NCBI GenBank assembly: GCA_014656495.1
Contig: BNCN01000003.1
Coordinates: forward strand, 703,273-767,272
Direction of reading: 5' to 3'
Length of the DNA stretch: 64,000 nt
From: Comamonas sp. KCTC 72670
GTDB taxonomy: Bacteria > Myxococcota > Myxococcia > Myxococcales > Myxococcaceae
How positions within the stretch are numbered: position 1 is the first letter of the stretch; each line of letters starts with the position of its first letter. Both the position numbers and the translations under genes were made by a program. This document shows positions 60,041 through 64,000 of the stretch, piece after piece. A model generated the notes under the pieces. It saw only the letters and a program-made list of their open reading frames with translations, did not search any database and was not told the origin of the DNA.

Positions 60041-62164
60041 CTACCGCGTGGAGATGCGCGCCACCGGCTGGATGTTCAGCTCGGGGGACAGCTCCTGGTA
60101 GCTCAGCACGGAGAACGATGGGTTGAACTCGTACTCCAGCAGCTTGCGGACGTAGCGCCGGATGTCCATCGCCGTGAGGATGACGGGGCGCTGCGCGCTG
60201 GGCGGCAGGTGTCCGCACTCCGAGCGCACCGCCTGGACAATCTCCTGCGCCAGCTCCGGCTCCAGCGCCAGGTGCGCCCCCGCCGAGGTCCGCTTCACCG
60301 AGCCGCGGATGGCGTCCTCGATGTTCGGGTCCAACAGGTACACCACCAGGGTGCCGGTGCCGCGCGCGTACTTGTGCGAGATGTAGCGGCGCTGCGACGC
60401 ACGCACATGCTCAGTGAGCATGACGTTGTCCGCCTCCACCTGCCCGTACTCGGCCAGGGCCTGGAGGATGCCGCGCAGGTCGCGGATGGAGATCTCCTCC
60501 TCCACCAGGCGCTGGAGGATGTCCGTCAGCTTCAGCACGTTGACGACCTTGGGGACGACCTCCTTCACGATGGCGGGGAAGGCCTTCTCCAACTGCTCCA
60601 GCATCGTCTGCGTCTCCTGCACGCCGACGAACTCGCGGGCGTTGCGCCGCAGCACGGCGGCCACGTGCAGGATGATGTAGCCGGGCACGTCCCACGTCGT
60701 GAGGCCCGCGGCCTCCAGCGTGTCGCGGTGGTGCTCGGGGACCCAGGCGGCGGGCTGCCGGGTGGCGGGGTTCACCGCCTCGAAGCCCTGGATGTTCATC
60801 AACCGCAGCCGGTCCACCGTGTCGTTCACCAGGACGTGGCCCAGCGTGGCCTGTCCGGTGACGACGGGAACCTCGTTGATTTGAACCTGGTACGCCCCCG
60901 GCGGCAGCGAGCCATTGCCGCGCGCGCGAACGCCCGGGAAGCGGACACCCAGCTCCACGAAGAGGCCATCGCGCATGAACGGGATGAGCTCGAAGAGGAA
61001 CTTGCCGTTGTCCTGCCGCGAGTCCACGTAGGGCACGAGCGCGTCGGACACCTCCAGGACGATGGGCGTGACGACGGGGATGAAGAGCTCGGAGTCCGGG
61101 TTGAGCGCCTCCTTGGGCGCGGGCTCCGCGGCCATGGGCGTGCCCAGGTCCGTCTCCATCGCGGGGCCCATGTCCTCCGCCTCCACCGCCTGCTTCTGCT
61201 TCTTCAGCATCGTCCAGGCGCCCACGCCCGCGCCGATGCCCAGCAGGAAGAAGGGAATCTTGGGGAGACCCGGCACCAGGCCGAGGACGATGAGCATGCC
61301 CGACGCGATGGCGATGGCCTTCGGATACGCCGTCAGCTGCGTGCCCATGTCCATGCCGAGGTGGTTGCCCTCCTCCTCGCCACTGACGCGCGTCACGATG
61401 ATACCGGCGCAGGTCGAGATGAGGATGGCGGGAATCATGCCGACCAGACCGTCACCGATGGTGAGCAGCGTGTACTTCTGCGCCGCGTCGCCGGCCGACA
61501 TGCCCTTCTGCGTCACGCCGATGATGAGGCCGCCGATGATGTTGACGACGGTGATGATGATGCTCGCGATGGCGTCGCCCTTCACGAACTTCATGGCGCC
61601 GTCCATGGCGCCGAAGAGCTGGCTCTCGCGCTCCAGGTCGCGGCGCTTCTTCTTGCCCTGGTCCTGGTCGATGGAGCCGGCCCGCAGGTCGGCGTCGATG
61701 GACATCTGCTTGCCGGGCATCGCGTCCAGGGTGAAGCGGGCGGCCACTTCGGCCACGCGCTCCGAGCCCTTGGAAATCACGATGAAGTTCACGATGACCA
61801 GGATGATGAAGAGGATGGCGCCGACGACGAAGTTGCCCTGCACCACGAAGTTACCGAACGCCACGACCACCTCGCCCGGGTCACCGGTGAGGAGGATGAG
61901 ACGCGTGGTGGAGATGGTCAGCGACAGCCGGAACATCGTCGTGATGAGCAACAGCGTCGGGAACACCGACAGCTGGAGCGCGCCCGGCACGTAGAGGGAG
62001 ACGAGGAGCAGGACCACCGAGATGCTGATGTTCAGCGTCAGCAGCACGTCCAGCAGCAGCGTGGGCAGCGGGACGATCATCATCCCGACGATGGCCACGA
62101 CCACCACGGCAAGGACGATGTCGGAGTACTTGTTGAGGAAGCTGTTCGGATTGGTGGCAGCCAT
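60041..62164 (-). CDS. sctV: Type III export gate protein SctV (FlhA/LcrD family)
   Basis: 707 residues. Eight N-terminal membrane helices, then the family signature FTLDAMPGKQMSIDADLRAG. A linker (about 330-365) leads to the cytoplasmic domain (about 366-700) with FELIPFMRDGLFVELGVRFPG (quoted in two parts), MNIQGFEAVNP and the late SGSVKRTSAGAHLALEPE-like region. It forms the nonameric export gate ring of type III systems. No other T3SS gene is recognised in the window except a possible chaperone at 63.2 kb; more may lie to the right. Flagellar genes are absent, fitting non-flagellate myxobacteria. Confidence 0.92.
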   Translation of the reverse strand: MAATNPNSFLNKYSDIVLAVVVVAIVGMMIVPLPTLLLDVLLTLNISISVVLLLVSLYVPGALQLSVFPTLLLITTMFRLSLTISTTRLILLTGDPGEVVVAFGNFVVQGNFVVGAILFIILVIVNFIVISKGSERVAEVAARFTLDAMPGKQMSIDADLRAGSIDQDQGKKKRRDLERESQLFGAMDGAMKFVKGDAIASIIITVVNIIGGLIIGVTQKGMSAGDAAQKYTLLTIGDGLVGMIPAILISTCAGIIVTRVSGEEEGNHLGMDMGTQLTAYPKAIAIASGMLIVLGLVPGLPKIPFFLLGIGAGVGAWTMLKKQKQAVEAEDMGPAMETDLGTPMAAEPAPKEALNPDSELFIPVVTPIVLEVSDALVPYVDSRQDNGKFLFELIPFMRDGLFVELGVRFPGVRARGNGSLPPGAYQVQINEVPVVTGQATLGHVLVNDTVDRLRLMNIQGFEAVNPATRQPAAWVPEHHRDTLEAAGLTTWDVPGYIILHVAAVLRRNAREFVGVQETQTMLEQLEKAFPAIVKEVVPKVVNVLKLTDILQRLVEEEISIRDLRGILQALAEYGQVEADNVMLTEHVRASQRRYISHKYARGTGTLVVYLLDPNIEDAIRGSVKRTSAGAHLALEPELAQEIVQAVRSECGHLPPSAQRPVILTAMDIRRYVRKLLEYEFNPSFSVLSYQELSPELNIQPVARISTR

Positions 62165-62383
62165 CAGCGGTCAGGCATCCTAGGCCAACCTGCCCCCCTT
62201 CTGTCAGGGGGGGCATCACGAAGTCCCCTTCCCCCGCCTGGGCCCGTGGCCCGAGCAGCCGGGCAGTCAACCGAAGTGGACATTCGTTCTTGCGCCGCGC
62301 CCCGTCACGCGGGTTCATCCCCGCCGAGCCCTGCCGTCATCCTGAGGGCCGGGGCAGGCCACGCGAAACCTGGGGAGAACACG

Positions 62384-63181
62384 ATGCGACTGACAAGTGC
62401 CGTGGGCAGGGGGCTTCCGTTGATGCTGTTGGGCGCGGCCCTGGCCTGTTCCGCCTGTTCGGACAATGGCTCCAACCCTCCCGGCCCCTCCGGGAGCAGC
62501 GAGAAGAACGTCGTCAAGGGCAAGGCCACGGACACCGCGGGCAGGCCCCTGGCGGGCGTGGAGGTCGTGGCCGACAACCAGGTCCTCTACAACTCCGACG
62601 TGGTGGGCGTGACGGGCGCGGACGGCACCTACCGGCTGGAGCTGGGTCAGGCGGCGGCGACCTGGAACACCAGCGCGCGGCTCAAGCGCGACTTCAATGG
62701 CCGCAGCTACACCTTCGAACTGCACCCCAGCAACGCCAGCCCCTTCGCGGGGAACGAGGGCGCGGTCCGGGACTTCGACTGGCGGCTCACCGGCGCCAGG
62801 CCCGGGGGCGGCTTCTATGGAAGCGGCGTCTTCTTCCGGCTCGCGGACTACGTGGACCCGGCGGACCCGGACCAGGCGCTCCAGGACGAACACATGGAGC
62901 TGACGCTCACCCCGGTGGGCCCGCTGGTGGATGGCAGCACCGGGAGCCCCGTCACGGGCCGGGGCACGTCCACCGGGGACGGCTTCGGCATGCCGGACGT
63001 CGCCATCGCGCGCTACACGGTGACGGGCCGCTACGCCCCGCCGGGGCAGGCCGTGCGCCCCCTGCTGGTGCGCGTCCAGGGCGAAGACACCTATGCCGAC
63101 TCCGTCACCGCGGACTTCAAGCCCCTCATCGAGGGCGGAGACGGCCCGTACCGCATCGGCCTGGAGCTGAAGTTCCCCTGA
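62384..63181 (+). CDS. Lipoprotein with a carboxypeptidase-regulatory-like domain
   Basis: 265 residues from ATG 62384, which has GGGGAGA upstream. The long upstream reading frame (back to 59960) is antisense to sctV and not used. A lipobox (LACSAC) is followed by a linker and a Kre/CarboxypepD_reg-like beta domain (about 40-115: VVKGKATDTAGRPLAGVEVVADNQVL, GVTGADGTYRLELG, quoted in parts). A further beta-rich region (about 130-260) is not recognised. It is probably a surface or periplasmic structural or adhesion protein. It converges on the TPR gene with a hairpin between. Confidence 0.82.
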   Translation: MRLTSAVGRGLPLMLLGAALACSACSDNGSNPPGPSGSSEKNVVKGKATDTAGRPLAGVEVVADNQVLYNSDVVGVTGADGTYRLELGQAAATWNTSARLKRDFNGRSYTFELHPSNASPFAGNEGAVRDFDWRLTGARPGGGFYGSGVFFRLADYVDPADPDQALQDEHMELTLTPVGPLVDGSTGSPVTGRGTSTGDGFGMPDVAIARYTVTGRYAPPGQAVRPLLVRVQGEDTYADSVTADFKPLIEGGDGPYRIGLELKFP

Positions 63182-63199
63182 GCGGAACCCCAGGCGCCT

Positions 63200-63226
63200 G
63201 GGCCTGGGCCTCTCGAGGCCCGGCCC
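63200..63226. terminator. Bidirectional hairpin between convergent genes
   Basis: An inner stem GGGCCTC/GAGGCCC (63206-63212 with 63215-63221) is extended by GGGCC/GGCCC (63200-63204 with 63222-63226). A 12-bp palindrome CCAGGCGCCTGG (63189-63200) lies just before it. Confidence 0.55.
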
Positions 63227-63238
63227 GCCCCACGCCGG

Positions 63239-63709
63239 TTACGCCGCGCCGTCGCTTCCGGACTCGGAGGACGGAGACTCCTCGGCGCTCTCCAGCGCCG
63301 CGGCGGCCAGCATCCGGGCCCGGGCGCTGAGGGGGTCCAGCCCCTCCGGGTCCAGCCCCACCGCGTGATTGAAGTCCCGGGCCGCCTCGTGGACCTTGCC
63401 CAGCCGCAGGTGGACTTCCCCGCGGTTGACGAAGGGGGTGAGGTCCGAGGGGTCCAGCTCGATGGCCCGGTTGAAGTAGGACTCGGCCAGATCCAGGTCC
63501 TCCAGCGCCAGATGGCAGGCGCCGAGCGCCGTCTGGAAGTAGGCCTCGGTGGGGTCCATGGCCGCCAGGGACTGGAACAAGGTCAGCGACTCACGGAAGC
63601 GGCCGTCCTGGAAGAGGTTGAAGCCTTCGGTGGCCCGCTCGAGCATCTCCGGGCCGGACAGAGGCTTCACGTCGTCGTTGGTCACCGATGCCTTGGATTC
63701 AGTCGTCAT
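63239..63709 (-). CDS. TPR protein, possibly a SycD/LcrH-type secretion chaperone
   Basis: 156 residues from ATG 63709; GTG 63715 would add two residues. GAGGG lies 10 bases before the ATG. Three TPR units (about 25-130) include the ATEGFNLFQDGRFRESLTLFQSLAAMDP type first repeat (quoted in part: FNLFQDGRFRESLTLF) and YFNRAIELDPSDLTPFVNRGEV. The size and the three-TPR layout resemble translocator chaperones SycD/LcrH, and sctV is near, but generic TPR proteins look the same. An acidic Ser/Glu tail ends it. Confidence 0.72.
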   Translation of the reverse strand: MTTESKASVTNDDVKPLSGPEMLERATEGFNLFQDGRFRESLTLFQSLAAMDPTEAYFQTALGACHLALEDLDLAESYFNRAIELDPSDLTPFVNRGEVHLRLGKVHEAARDFNHAVGLDPEGLDPLSARARMLAAAALESAEESPSSESGSDGAA

Positions 63710-63966
63710 CTGCACACATCCCTCACGAGGGCGGGAGGACGGCCCCGGAGCCGGTAGGGCAAGCGGTTCCGGGCGCCGGGAGCTTAGACTGTTATCGGCA
63801 TTTCCACCAAAACGGTGCGCCCCTTTGGCGGTGATCTTTTGGGCCCCCGGCGGGAAAAAATGGATCAGAAAATGGGGAGGAAACTTTCGGCCCCCCTTCC
63901 CCCATAATCCTTTTGTAAGCAGCGCCGCCGCAAACCACCCGCTTCCAAAAACTTCTGGAGATCGCC
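63710..63966 (+). promoter_or_regulatory. Low-GC control region between divergent genes at the right edge
   Basis: 257 bp without a gene. From about 63785 the base composition drops, with GAAAAAATGG and CAAAAACTT runs and CATAAT near 63902 that resembles a -10 element; I see no matching -35. It probably holds divergent promoters for the TPR gene and for the gene starting at 63967. Confidence 0.4.
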
Positions 63967-64000
63967 ATGACCACCGCCAATGTCGCCGCCGCCGCCGCCA
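63967..64000 (+). CDS. Start of a gene cut by the window end
   Basis: ATG 63967 has GGAG 7-10 bases upstream and opens a frame with an Ala-rich start (MTTANVAAAAA). Only 11 residues are visible, so no product can be named. The ribosome site and the promoter-like region upstream support a real start. Confidence 0.5.
   Translation, partial: MTTANVAAAAA

Noticed and set aside
59960..62383. The upstream 808 codons of a 1073-codon plus-strand frame
   Set aside because: Antisense to sctV. Only the last 265 codons (from ATG 62384, with ribosome site and lipobox) encode a real protein.

Overview
The window reads as a piece of a large, very GC-rich (roughly 70 percent by eye) chromosome of a myxobacterium, most likely Myxococcaceae (Myxococcus, Corallococcus or a relative). 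The grounds are the strong G/C third-position bias, the number of sigma-54 activators and FHA proteins, a complete type II secretion operon, S46 peptidase, Npt1-type transporter and PEGA genes, and a type III export gate protein with no flagellar genes around it. I saw no rRNA, tRNA, CRISPR array, insertion sequence or phage gene. It looks like core chromosome.

Layout. 1-3.2 kb: the end of a PmbA/TldD-type protease gene, a ParB-fold protein with a basic tail, and an orphan NtrC-family response regulator. 3.2-18.0 kb: a colinear type II secretion operon, gspC-D-E-F-(small membrane ORF)-G-(G-like)-H-I-J-K-L-M-N. A near-consensus sigma-54 promoter and an AT-rich palindrome stand in front of it, directly downstream of the regulator gene. 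18.0-20.4 kb: a double-FHA sigma-54 activator and an ECF sigma factor. 20.4-28.3 kb: a four-cysteine protein coupled to an S46 dipeptidyl-peptidase, an M50-like membrane protease, small lipoproteins, a 101-bp inverted-repeat element, a seven-fold amphipathic-helix repeat protein and a metallo-beta-lactamase-fold hydrolase. 28.3-33.6 kb: a secreted protein, then parC-parE. 33.7-40.7 kb: two tandem PEGA paralogues, a beta-barrel/SppA fusion, and rho with a low-complexity N-terminus. 40.8-48.0 kb: zinc finger, DUF4129, DUF4350, MoxR and DUF58 genes, with a pyrophosphatase and a SpoIIM-like gene opposite; the expected RDD partner lies about 8 kb away at 56.4 kb. 48.1-57.7 kb: a gluzincin-TPR lipoprotein, a 5'-nucleotidase-family lipoprotein missing most of its metal ligands, an unknown membrane protein, an Npt1-HEAT-cNMP fusion, RDD, and a small beta-barrel protein. 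57.7-64.0 kb: a TPR lipoprotein and a tail-anchored FHA protein, then the export gate SctV, a carboxypeptidase-regulatory-like lipoprotein, a TPR chaperone-like gene and the first codons of another gene.

How the genes work together. The clearest unit is the secretion operon, whose regulator, operator-like palindrome and sigma-54 promoter together suggest one dedicated switch. The second is the MoxR/DUF58/DUF4350/DUF4129 operon with SpoIIM and RDD, a recurring gene association of unclear function. The most unusual proteins are the RERL-repeat protein (26.0-27.4 kb), the barrel-SppA fusion, the degenerate 5'-nucleotidase, the GspG-like protein without a prepilin cleavage site, and the Rho factor with an Arg/Gln-rich N-terminus. 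Many very long antisense ORFs are shadows of the codon bias and were left out.
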